This document shows, piece by piece, positions 1 through 5,162 of a DNA stretch of 7,740 nucleotides. Made by a program: the position numbers and the translations under genes. Each line of letters starts with the position of its first letter. Within the stretch, counting starts at the first letter, position 1. The DNA comes from an uncultured Clostridia bacterium (GTDB lineage: Bacteria > Bacillota > Clostridia > Christensenellales > UBA1242): the NCBI GenBank assembly GCA_947626155.1, contig CANQRC010000043.1, forward strand, positions 1-7,740, in the 5' to 3' direction. Below the pieces are notes generated by a model, which was not told the DNA's origin, searched no databases, and worked only from the letters and a program-made list of their open reading frames with translations.

Positions 1-51
1 TAATGCGTTATCATCATTATTATTGTTGTTATTAACTCTAATCGCAACCAT
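1..51 (-). CDS. rpsU: Ribosomal protein S21, N-terminal fragment (runs off the window)
   Basis: Only the first 17 codons are in the window: MVAIRVNNNNNNDDNAL. The beginning 'M-x-x-(V/I)-R-V' followed a few residues later by 'D-x-A-L' fits the N-terminus of bacterial S21, a small basic 30S subunit protein that takes part in translation initiation. The start is well supported: AAAGGAG lies at 58-64, six bases before the ATG at 49-51, and a near-consensus promoter is further upstream. A run of six asparagines sits where other S21 proteins have mixed polar residues. The identification rests on 17 residues, so another small protein with a similar start is possible. Confidence 0.6.
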   Translation of the reverse strand, partial: MVAIRVNNNNNNDDNAL

Positions 52-82
52 TTTTGGCTCCTTTTATTGAATTTACAACCTT

Positions 83-111
83 ATTATACTCCACTTTCAC
101 CCAAAAGTCAA
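83..111 (-). promoter_or_regulatory. Sigma-A type promoter for the S21-like gene
   Basis: On the minus strand, TTGACT (106-111) and a perfect TATAAT (83-88) are separated by exactly 17 bases. Transcription would start near 76, giving a leader of about 25 nt that contains the AAAGGAG ribosome binding site at 58-64. Confidence 0.85.
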
Positions 112-132
112 CATTTTTTTGAAAAAAATTCT

Positions 133-152
133 ATACACCTACAATACACCTA
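133..152. repeat. Tandem pair of the 9-bp element ATACACCTA
   Basis: Two exact copies of ATACACCTA occupy 133-141 and 144-152, 11 bp apart start to start. They lie about 22 bp upstream of the -35 box of the S21-like gene. The same element occurs twice more in inverted orientation at 253-282. The spacing of one helical turn suggests protein binding sites, but no known regulator consensus was recognised. Confidence 0.5.
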
Positions 153-252
153 CGCGGGCAAATTTGGGTAGTTTTGGACAGTCTTTGAAAGTTTGTTGTG
201 TCCGTTCTCCTTTGCCTAAAAAACACAGCCTATTTGGAAGCTTATTTTGATT

Positions 253-282
253 TAGGTGTATATTTTGAAAATTTAGGTGTAT
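253..282. repeat. Second pair of the 9-bp element, inverted (TAGGTGTAT)
   Basis: TAGGTGTAT occurs at 253-261 and 274-282, 21 bp apart (two helical turns), with the small palindrome ATTTTGAAAAT at 262-272 between them. Both are the reverse complement of the pair at 133-152. The roughly 100 bp between the two pairs contains no open reading frame or RNA gene that I can identify. Confidence 0.5.
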
Positions 283-300
283 GGAAATAGTTATATAAAA

Positions 301-325
301 ATAAAAAAATGCCTATAAATAGGCA
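301..325 (-). terminator. Rho-independent terminator of the tRNA-Thr transcript
   Basis: On the minus strand TGCCTA (320-325) pairs with TAGGCA (310-315) around a TTTA loop and is followed by seven T residues (303-309). It begins seven bases after the encoded CCA end of the tRNA. Confidence 0.85.
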
Positions 326-331
326 AGTTTT

Positions 332-407
332 TGGAGCTGATGGCGGGACTCGGACCCGCGACCTGTCGATTACGAATCGACTGCTCTACCAACTGAGCCA
401 CATCAGC
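332..407 (-). tRNA. tRNA-Thr, anticodon CGT
   Basis: A complete 76-nt tRNA on the minus strand. The acceptor strands GCTGATG (401-407) and CATCAGC (336-342) pair perfectly. The D arm is GCTC...GAGC, the anticodon stem GTCGA/TCGAC encloses the loop TTCGTAA with anticodon CGT at 372-374 (reads ACG threonine codons), and the T arm is GCGGG...CCCGC. CCA is encoded at 332-334. A terminator follows directly. No clear -10 box lies in the 60 bases just upstream, so transcription probably begins beyond the truncated copy at 462-500, which would place that copy in the 5' leader of the precursor. Confidence 0.97.
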
Positions 408-500
408 ATAAGGTGCTTTTCACACCCAAGTTTTTGTGATTTGTTTTTGTTTGATTTTTGTTTACGAATCAACTGCTCTGACCAACTGAGCCACATCAGC
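369..500 (-). repeat. Direct repeat, copy 1 (tRNA 5' half, spacer, tRNA 5' half)
   Basis: This stretch, from the anticodon loop of the intact tRNA through the truncated copy at 462-500, is closely repeated at 643-771. The two differ by a few substitutions and short indels in the spacer hairpin and the D loop. The roughly 50-nt spacer is T-rich on the plus strand and starts with a small hairpin (GGTG 412-415 / CACC 423-426). Confidence 0.85.
462..500 (-). pseudogene. Truncated tRNA-Thr copy B (5' half only)
   Basis: On the minus strand this copies the tRNA from the first acceptor base (500) through the anticodon loop (TTCGTAA, ending about 462) and then runs into AT-rich spacer. There is no 3' half. 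The acceptor strand GCTGATG and the D stem GCTC/GAGC are intact, but the D loop has one extra base (AGTTGGTCAGA) and the anticodon-stem strand reads GTTGA rather than GTCGA. It lies about 54 nt upstream of the intact tRNA and is probably cotranscribed with it. Confidence 0.85.
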
Positions 501-503
501 ATA

Positions 504-517
504 TGGGATTACTCCCA
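504..517 (-). other. Small hairpin just 5' of tRNA half B
   Basis: TGGGA (minus strand, 513-517) pairs with TCCCA (504-508) around a 4-base loop, ending three bases before the half-tRNA. Its sequence is unrelated to the GGTGC hairpins in the same place in front of the other copies, but its position is the same. Confidence 0.5.
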
Positions 518-594
518 TGAATTAAAATTTTACAACTTTTTTACATTTTTTTTACACTTTTGAATTTTTGAAGAAAGTCAATGTTCAAAAAAGT

Positions 595-624
595 ATTATA
601 AATAAACACTTTTAGACATTTGAA
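595..624 (-). promoter_or_regulatory. Possible promoter for tRNA half B plus tRNA-Thr
   Basis: On the minus strand a perfect TATAAT (595-600) lies 18 bp downstream of TTCAAA (619-624), a 4/6 match to TTGACA. Transcription would start near 588 and cover the half copy at 462-500 and the intact tRNA. An alternative is TTGACT at 576-581 with a weak TGTAAA at 551-556, spacing 19. This is the only good -10 sequence found between the tRNA and the S1 gene. Confidence 0.4.
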
Positions 625-642
625 GAATTGGTAAAGTATTTT

Positions 643-681
643 ATTACGAATCGACTGCTCTACCAACTGAGCCACATCAGC
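643..681 (-). pseudogene. Truncated tRNA-Thr copy C (5' half only)
   Basis: It is identical to the intact tRNA from the first acceptor base (681) through the anticodon loop (CGTAA), including the GTCGA stem strand and D loop. It then breaks off into unrelated AT-rich sequence at 642. Because the match ends inside the anticodon loop, this looks like a duplication breakpoint. It has no 3' half and cannot make a tRNA. Confidence 0.87.
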
Positions 682-734
682 ATAAGGTGCAAAGGCACCC
701 AAGTTTTTGTGATTTGTTTTTGTTTGATTTTTGT

Positions 735-771
735 TTACGAATCAATTGCTCTACCCCTGAGCCACACCAGC
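735..771 (-). pseudogene. Truncated tRNA-Thr copy D (5' half only, most diverged)
   Basis: This is the outermost half copy, from 771 to the anticodon loop at about 735. The acceptor strand has one change (GCTGGTG). The D loop is AGGGGTAGA, shorter than in the intact tRNA, yet the GCTC/GAGC D stem is kept. The anticodon-stem strand is ATTGA. Downstream it continues into the same spacer as copy B, where AATCAA could pair with TTGATT of the half copy. Confidence 0.8.
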
Positions 772-776
772 ATAAA

Positions 777-791
777 GGTGCTTTTTGCACC
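777..791 (-). terminator. Possible terminator of the S1-domain gene
   Basis: On the minus strand GGTGC (787-791) and GCACC (777-781) form a 5-bp stem with an AAAAA loop, followed by only three T residues before tRNA half D. It is 24 bp after the stop codon at 816-818. The weak T tract makes termination uncertain, and read-through into the tRNA-half array is possible. Related hairpins sit before halves A and C. Confidence 0.4.
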
Positions 792-815
792 AAGTTTATT
801 AGTTTTTGGTTTGTT

Positions 816-1850
816 TTATTTGAGATTTACAAGTTTGAAGGACACTTTCATTTCCTCTTCGTCTTTGGAGAGAACCTCAACCTTAATTTTGTCGCCCACT
901 CTGACAAGTTCGTGGATTTTCTTTGTTCTATCCTCGGTGCAATTTGAAATGTGAAGCAGCCCGCTTGCGCCATTTTCCACGATGACAATTGCGCCGAACT
1001 GCAAAAGTTTCACAACTTCTCCGTCGCAGATCTGCCCCACCTGAAGTTCTTTTATTCTTGTAAGTTTTGGATTTTCCAGCAAGGCTTTAAGCGAAAGTTC
1101 CACCTTTTTGTTTTCCCTGTCCACTTTCAGAACTTTAAACTGCCTTTCCTCGCCCACCGAGAGCGCGCTTTCAACATTTTCAAGCCTGTCATAAGAGATG
1201 TTTGAAATGTGGAGGAAGCAGTCCACGCCGTCAACGTTCACAAACGCGCCATAAGGCATAATCCGCTCCACTTTTCCCTTCACAATTTTGTTGATGAAAA
1301 TGCTGTTCCAGAAATTGTTTTCGGTGGCAACCCTAATTTGCTCTTGCAGAAGTTTCACGCTGCCCACAATAATTTTGTTTTCCTTGTCAATTTCAGTGAC
1401 AACCGCCTCCATTTGCTTCCCAACAAAATGGTGATAGTTTTTCACATAACCCGCCGACACCTCTTCAAAAGGAATGATGATTGAATAGTCTCCCATTTTT
1501 GAAACAAGCCCGTCTTTCACGCCGGTTGGCACAAAAGAGAATTTGCTTCCAAGCCTCAGCGTTTGGGCGTTTTGATTTGCAATGCGAAGCGCATCCGCCA
1601 AAGATTTTGACGCCTCAATTAAACCCTCTTCGTTCTTTTGATTGGTGATAACCACTCCAAAGCGGTCTCCAATTTTAATTTTTGAAAAGTCCTCAAAATC
1701 ACTTGCAGGAATAAAAGCGTCGTTTTTGCCGCCAATGTTGAAAATAACCCCATCTTCGCGCCTCAAAACAACCACGCCGTCAAACGCCTGCCCTTTTTTG
1801 TAAGATGTAAAAGTTTTGTCAATAGTTTCTAAATCAAATTTTTCGCTCAT
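816..1850 (-). CDS. rpsA: S1-domain RNA-binding protein (30S ribosomal protein S1-like)
   Basis: A 344-residue protein with four S1 (OB-fold) RNA-binding repeats, at about residues 17-82, 97-165 (degenerate), 184-255 and 266-343. The third and fourth repeats show the classic pattern 'KGKVERIMPYGAFVNV...GFLHIS', here with CFLHISNIS and GLLHISNCT. Four repeats match the short S1 homologues of Firmicutes, such as the YpfD type, rather than the six-repeat S1 of Proteobacteria. The likely role is binding single-stranded mRNA during translation. I chose ATG 1848-1850 (MSEKFDLE). An upstream ATG would add 19 hydrophobic/basic residues that do not fit the family and would start upstream of the predicted -10 box. 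The Shine-Dalgarno is weak (AAGAGTGG). The gene has its own promoter and appears monocistronic. Confidence 0.88.
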   Translation of the reverse strand: MSEKFDLETIDKTFTSYKKGQAFDGVVVLRREDGVIFNIGGKNDAFIPASDFEDFSKIKIGDRFGVVITNQKNEEGLIEASKSLADALRIANQNAQTLRLGSKFSFVPTGVKDGLVSKMGDYSIIIPFEEVSAGYVKNYHHFVGKQMEAVVTEIDKENKIIVGSVKLLQEQIRVATENNFWNSIFINKIVKGKVERIMPYGAFVNVDGVDCFLHISNISYDRLENVESALSVGEERQFKVLKVDRENKKVELSLKALLENPKLTRIKELQVGQICDGEVVKLLQFGAIVIVENGASGLLHISNCTEDRTKKIHELVRVGDKIKVEVLSKDEEEMKVSFKLVNLK

Positions 1851-1869
1851 AATACCACTCTTGCGTTTA

Positions 1870-1898
1870 ATATTAACAAATAACAAACAAAAAGTCAA
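1870..1898 (-). promoter_or_regulatory. Sigma-A type promoter for the S1-domain gene
   Basis: On the minus strand TTGACT (1893-1898) and TAATAT (1870-1875) are 17 bp apart. The predicted start near 1863 leaves a leader of only about a dozen bases before the ATG at 1850, which supports the shorter start chosen for the gene. Confidence 0.75.
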
Positions 1899-1928
1899 CC
1901 AATACAAATAAATTCTTCAAAAAGTGTA

Positions 1929-1957
1929 TTGACAACACGGGTTTTGTGTGTTAAAAT
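1929..1957 (+). promoter_or_regulatory. Sigma-A type promoter for the beta-helix protein gene
   Basis: A perfect TTGACA (1929-1934) and TAAAAT (1952-1957) are separated by 17 bp. The gene's AAGGAG ribosome binding site is at 1975-1980, ten bases before the ATG at 1991. This promoter is divergent from the S1 promoter, with the -35 boxes about 30 bp apart. Confidence 0.85.
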
Positions 1958-1990
1958 GAACTCGAAATCAATTTAAGGAGATGTAAAAAT

Positions 1991-2527
1991 ATGAAAAAAT
2001 ATTTTAAATTCACCAGAAAAACCCTCAAAACTGAAGATGGTCGTGTTTTACATCTGATAAAAGCCCTTAGGGCCTTTGAGACGCAAGGACATATAGTCTC
2101 TAAAGGAAAAATAGGCGGATATGTGGAGTCCGAAAAAAATCTTTCGCCATATAGTCAAAGTTGGGCTACAATTGGCTCTGTGATATATGGTGATGCCGTT
2201 GTTTCTAATTACAGTTACATCTCAAACTCAAAAATTTATGAAAACGCCCATGTGGCTAAAAGCAAAATAATTAATTCGTCAGTTTCTGGAAATGCAAATG
2301 TGTCCAACTGCGAAATAATAAGCTCAAGTGTTTCTGGAAATGCAAATGTGTCCGAAAGCATAACGCGTAGCTCAAGTGTTTCTGGAAATGCAAATGTGGG
2401 AGACAGTGTGATCGGCTCAAGAATTTCTGGAGAAGCAAATGTGCACGGCGCTGTGAAAAACTCAAGAATTTCTGGAAATGCAAACATTTATGGCACAATA
2501 GAAAAAAACACTATCCTTTGCAAATAA
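1991..2527 (+). CDS. Predicted beta-helix repeat protein (phage-associated type)
   Basis: A 178-residue protein with no signal peptide. Residues 1-52 form a conserved-looking head (LHLIKALRAFE...KGKIGGYVESEKNLS) that resembles the 'GDLGGWIEKEENLS' N-terminus I know from many phage and gut-bacterial proteins followed by 'GNAxVYGNARV' repeats. Residues from about 62 are repeats. From residue 99 there are five copies of SGNANV or variants spaced 16, 16, 15 and 15 residues, the pattern of a parallel beta-helix. Its function is unknown, with phage structural or adhesin-like roles conceivable. It is the only plus-strand gene here, with its own promoter and terminator, which suggests an independently acquired unit. 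No phage gene is next to it. Confidence 0.7.
   Translation: MKKYFKFTRKTLKTEDGRVLHLIKALRAFETQGHIVSKGKIGGYVESEKNLSPYSQSWATIGSVIYGDAVVSNYSYISNSKIYENAHVAKSKIINSSVSGNANVSNCEIISSSVSGNANVSESITRSSSVSGNANVGDSVIGSRISGEANVHGAVKNSRISGNANIYGTIEKNTILCK
2285..2488 (+). repeat. In-frame DNA repeats coding for SGNANV units
   Basis: The 18-base unit TCTGGAAATGCAAATGTG starts at 2285, 2333 and 2381 exactly, and at 2426 and 2471 with substitutions, giving periods of 48, 48, 45 and 45 bp. Copies 2 and 3 are identical over about 30 bp (2321-2350 and 2369-2398). All spacings are multiples of three, so gain or loss of units would keep the frame. Confidence 0.85.
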
Positions 2528-2553
2528 TTCACAAAGTTCAATGTTAAAATTTT

Positions 2554-2589
2554 CAAAAAAAAGAAGTCAGTTTTTGGCTTCTTTTTTTT
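2554..2589. terminator. Bidirectional terminator between the convergent beta-helix and plsC genes
   Basis: GAAGTCA (2563-2569) pairs with TGGCTTC (2575-2581), with one G-T pair and a 5-base loop. A run of A residues precedes it (2554-2562) and a run of T residues follows (2582-2589), so it can act on both strands. The plsC stop codon (2567-2569) lies inside the stem. Confidence 0.8.
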
Positions 2590-3187
2590 GCTTTTTTGTT
2601 AGGTGCTGGGCGCGAAGCTCAAGAAATTTTTCTCGAACAATCTTGCTTGCCTCCTCCAAAGTTTCCTCGTCAAGTTTTTTGTCATAAAACTGGTCAAGTT
2701 CGAAAGGTTTTCCAATATAAAGTTTCACAAGACGGAAAAGTCTTGCCTTTTTGTTTATCCAAACAGGCACAATTGGCGTTTTTGTTTTGATGGCAATCAT
2801 GGCAAGTCCGCTTTTTATCTCGCCCATAATTTGGCTTTCGTCTTTAAGCCTTGTCCCCTCAGGGAAGATGACAAGGTGTTTGTTTTCTTTAAGCGCTTTC
2901 ATGCAAATTTTTATGGCGTTTATGTCGTTTTTGTCGCGGTCAATGGGAACGCCGCCAAAGTTTTTCAAGATTGCCGCAAAAGGCTTGTTTTTGAAAAGTT
3001 CCTTCTTTGCCATAACCACATTTTTTCGCCAAGTGCTAAGCCCAAACATAACATAATCCCAATTTGAGCGGTGATTTAGCGCAACAATCGCCTTGCCTTT
3101 TGGCATATTTTTTCGCCCGAAGATGATTGATGGATGCAAGATTTGAAGCGGAATCCAAAGCAGAATTTTGCAAATTTGATAAAACAT
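2567..3187 (-). CDS. plsC: 1-acyl-sn-glycerol-3-phosphate acyltransferase
   Basis: This 206-residue enzyme should transfer an acyl chain to lysophosphatidic acid to form phosphatidic acid at the inner face of the membrane, an early step of phospholipid synthesis. The family motifs are all present: catalytic NHRSNWD (H39 and D44, the HX4D motif), GGVPIDR at 78-84, FPEGTR at 108-113 and PIVPVW at 138-143. The N-terminal 25 residues are hydrophobic and probably sit in the membrane. The C-terminus is rich in lysine. AAGGAG stands seven bases before the ATG. It begins 23 nt after the stop of the RluB-YhiN fusion and is probably the last gene of that operon. In Clostridia plsC often follows yhiN and cmk; cmk is missing here. 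Confidence 0.9.
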   Translation of the reverse strand: MFYQICKILLWIPLQILHPSIIFGRKNMPKGKAIVALNHRSNWDYVMFGLSTWRKNVVMAKKELFKNKPFAAILKNFGGVPIDRDKNDINAIKICMKALKENKHLVIFPEGTRLKDESQIMGEIKSGLAMIAIKTKTPIVPVWINKKARLFRLVKLYIGKPFELDQFYDKKLDEETLEEASKIVREKFLELRAQHLTKKQKKEAKN

Positions 3188-3210
3188 ATATTTTCTCCTT
3201 TTTTTCTATT

Positions 3211-5115
3211 TTATGTAAAAATTTTTGGCTTTTGAAAATTTTTTGCACACAAATATGCCGTCGCCCAAGCAATTTGAAGATTGAAGCCGCCCGTCAGCGC
3301 ATCGCAGTCCAAAACTTCGCCCAAGAAATATAGCCCAGGCGTGAGTTTGCTTTCAAACGTTTTTGGATTTATCTCTTTTAGGTCAACTCCGCCGCTTGTG
3401 ACAATGCCTGCTTCAATGTCATAAAGTCCGCCAAAGTGGAGCGGAAAATTTTTGAGATTTTCAACCAGCTTTTGGCGCTCCTGTTTTGTTATAGCGTTGC
3501 ACTGCTTTTCTTTTCCGCCCAAAACAACCCTCCAAAACACCTCCGCCACCGCCTTTGGCAGCAGGTTTTTAAGCACATTTTTAATGTCTTTGTTTTTGTT
3601 TGCCTCAAACTCCCTCAAAAGCCGCGCGTCCACCTGATTTTCCGTGAGTGCGCTCTTAAAGTCAAGCGCCAGCTTCACATCTTTGCTTCTATTGACAAAA
3701 CTTGATGCGGTTAGCACAATTGGCCCAGAAATCCCCCTATCCGTGAAGAGCATTTCGCCAAAAAAATCCTTCTTTTTGCCGTCAAAAGTCACTTTCAGCG
3801 TCACATTTTTAAGTGACACGCCCTGCAAATCTTTCACAAAATCGTCTTTCAAAACAATTGGGCAAAGCGCCGGCGCAAGCGGAACAATATTGTGGCCAAA
3901 CTGCCTTGCAATTTTGTAGCCAAAACCGTCGCTCCCCGTTTGCGAATAACTTTTTCCGCCCGTGGCAACAACAACCCTATCGAAAATTTGTTTTTGGTCT
4001 TTTGTTTGAATTTCAAACGCCTCGCCAAATTTTTTTACGCCCATAACCTCTTGATTAAAACAAAATTTCACGCCCTTGCAATGCACTTTCTCCAAAACTT
4101 TTATCACGTCGCTGGACTTGTCCGAAAGCGGAAAAACGCGGTTTCCTCTCTCAACTTTTGTTTTCAGAGAAAGCCCCTCAAAAAACTTGACCGCGTCCTC
4201 GCTTGAAAAAGAATAAATTGCGCTTTTCAAAAACTTTTCGCCCCTGACAACCTGTCCCAAAAATTCCTCGGGTGGGCAAAGATTGGTTAAATTACACCTG
4301 CCCTTGCCGGTGATGTAAAGTTTTTTGCCAGCCTTTTCGTTTTTGTCAAAGACGGTTACATCAAAGCCCTTGTTTTGCAAAAGCCCTGCCACAAAAAGCC
4401 CCGAAGCGCCAGCTCCAATCACGGCAACTTTCATACATTCTCCCGTCATAGGCTTTGTCTTGCCGCGCGTAAGGCCGCCCAGCGTCACCGTGCCAATTCT
4501 CACTCTTTTCAAGAGGCGAATGCTCCTGCCAATGCAGTCAAACATCCTTCTAACTTGGTGATTTTGCCCCTCGTCAATAACAACTGAAAGTTTGGTAAAT
4601 TTTCCGTCAAAACTCAAAAATTTGACTTTGGCTTTTGGCATTCTCACGCCCTTTTCAACCACGCCGGCGCGAAGAACAGCAAGCTCGCTTTCTTTCATTT
4701 CGCCCTCAACCGTCACCTGATATTCCTTTTCAAAATGGAACTTTGGATGAGTGACAAGGTTCGCAAAATCACCGTCATTGGTCAAAAATATAAGCCCTTC
4801 GGTGTCATAGTCAAGCCTGCCAACATTTATCAGCCTCACGTCGCTTTCCACAAGGTCAAAAATGGTTTTTCTGCCCTTTTCGTCACTTTTTGTGCAGGCA
4901 TAACCCTTTGGCTTGTTCAGTTTAAGATAAACAAACCCCTTTGGCAAAGCCACCGCCTTTCCATTCACGCAAACAACATCTTTTTTCTCGTTTATTGAAA
5001 CGCCAAGTTCGGTGACAACCTTTCCGTTCACAGAAACAGAGCCGTTTAAAATAATTTCGTCGCATTTTCTTCTTGAAGCAACTCCGCAGGTGCTTAAAAA
5101 TTTGTTTAATCTCAT
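3211..5115 (-). CDS. Fusion: 23S rRNA pseudouridine synthase (RluB type) + YhiN-type FAD flavoprotein
   Basis: One uninterrupted 634-residue reading frame joins two proteins that are usually separate. Residues 1-227 are an RluB/RsuA-family pseudouridine synthase: an S4 RNA-binding domain (MRLNKFLSTCGVASRRKCDE) and a catalytic domain with VGRLDYDTEGL (catalytic Asp 102) and NHQVRRM. It should modify 23S rRNA. Residues 228-634 are a complete HI0933/YhiN-type flavoprotein: FAD-binding GAGASG, TGKGRCNLTN, ATGGKSY, FTDRGISGP and a C-terminal GGFNLQIAWA. Its reaction is not settled in the family. The RluB part ends at its normal point (LTRGKTKPMT) with no stop codon. GGGAG five bases before the internal ATG at 4432-4434 may allow separate YhiN synthesis. 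I chose ATG 5113-5115 (MRLNKF) with GGGAG six bases upstream; the reading frame is open 54 nt further. The start lies 47 nt after the carboxypeptidase stop. Confidence 0.9.
   Translation of the reverse strand: MRLNKFLSTCGVASRRKCDEIILNGSVSVNGKVVTELGVSINEKKDVVCVNGKAVALPKGFVYLKLNKPKGYACTKSDEKGRKTIFDLVESDVRLINVGRLDYDTEGLIFLTNDGDFANLVTHPKFHFEKEYQVTVEGEMKESELAVLRAGVVEKGVRMPKAKVKFLSFDGKFTKLSVVIDEGQNHQVRRMFDCIGRSIRLLKRVRIGTVTLGGLTRGKTKPMTGECMKVAVIGAGASGLFVAGLLQNKGFDVTVFDKNEKAGKKLYITGKGRCNLTNLCPPEEFLGQVVRGEKFLKSAIYSFSSEDAVKFFEGLSLKTKVERGNRVFPLSDKSSDVIKVLEKVHCKGVKFCFNQEVMGVKKFGEAFEIQTKDQKQIFDRVVVATGGKSYSQTGSDGFGYKIARQFGHNIVPLAPALCPIVLKDDFVKDLQGVSLKNVTLKVTFDGKKKDFFGEMLFTDRGISGPIVLTASSFVNRSKDVKLALDFKSALTENQVDARLLREFEANKNKDIKNVLKNLLPKAVAEVFWRVVLGGKEKQCNAITKQERQKLVENLKNFPLHFGGLYDIEAGIVTSGGVDLKEINPKTFESKLTPGLYFLGEVLDCDALTGGFNLQIAWATAYLCAKNFQKPKIFT
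4432..4444 (-). promoter_or_regulatory. Possible internal ribosome binding site and start for the YhiN part
   Basis: Inside the fusion gene, GGGAG (4440-4444, minus strand) stands five bases before an ATG (4432-4434) that opens MKVAVIGAGASG, exactly where stand-alone YhiN proteins begin. This could produce a free 407-residue flavoprotein besides the fusion, or it may be a relic of two separate genes. Confidence 0.5.
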
Positions 5116-5125
5116 AAAAAACTCC

Positions 5126-5160
5126 CAAACCACTTCGGTTTGAGAGCAATTTGAGAGCAA
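5126..5160 (-). other. Hairpin and 11-bp tandem duplication before the fusion gene
   Basis: In the 47-nt gap between the carboxypeptidase and fusion genes, CAAACC (minus strand, 5137-5142) pairs with GGTTTG (5126-5131) around a 5-base loop. The stem abuts the GGGAG ribosome binding site. Just upstream, TTTGAGAGCAA is present twice head to tail (5139-5149 and 5150-5160). There is no T tract, so it is not an ordinary terminator; an effect on translation start is possible. Confidence 0.45.
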
Positions 5161-5162
5161 AT

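Larger units (their letters stand above)
643..771 (-). repeat. Direct repeat, copy 2 (tRNA 5' half, spacer, tRNA 5' half)
   Basis: This is the partner of the repeat at 369-500. It contains half C, a GGTGC hairpin (686-690 with 695-699), the same T-rich spacer and half D. The 142 bp between the two repeats (501-642) are AT-rich and hold only the hairpin at 504-517 and the possible promoter. Confidence 0.85.

Noticed and set aside
176..203. GGACA...TGTCC inverted repeat in the gap before the tRNA
   Set aside because: Only five base pairs with an 18-base loop; compatible with chance.
309..563. 84-codon plus-strand reading frame across the tRNA-Thr locus
   Set aside because: It is read through the terminator stem, the tRNA and the half copy on the opposite strand, and its product is mainly tRNA-derived sequence.
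332..815. Attachment site of an integrated mobile element at the tRNA gene
   Set aside because: There is no integrase or cargo, and the fragments are 5' halves rather than the 3' fragments such integrations usually leave. It is kept only as one possible origin of the array.
408..815. T-box riboswitch in the region between the tRNA and the S1 gene
   Set aside because: No T-box sequence or specifier-loop architecture was seen, and what lies downstream is a tRNA gene rather than an amino-acid gene; the tRNA-like parts are tRNA 5' halves themselves.
628..954. Plus-strand reading frames over the tRNA-half array and the end of the S1 gene
   Set aside because: They consist of antisense tRNA-half sequence and the antisense of the S1 coding region, with no convincing ribosome binding site.
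2285..2488. CRISPR-like regular repeats
   Set aside because: The repeats are coding, share a 15-16 residue protein period, and the 'spacers' between them are similar to each other; no cas genes are present.
2236..2498. Minus-strand reading frames opposite the beta-helix repeats
   Set aside because: The in-frame 48/45-bp DNA repeats keep the other frames open; the repeated peptide is a by-product.
3436..4998. Several plus-strand reading frames opposite the RluB-YhiN gene
   Set aside because: They are shadows of a well-supported gene with all family motifs on the other strand.
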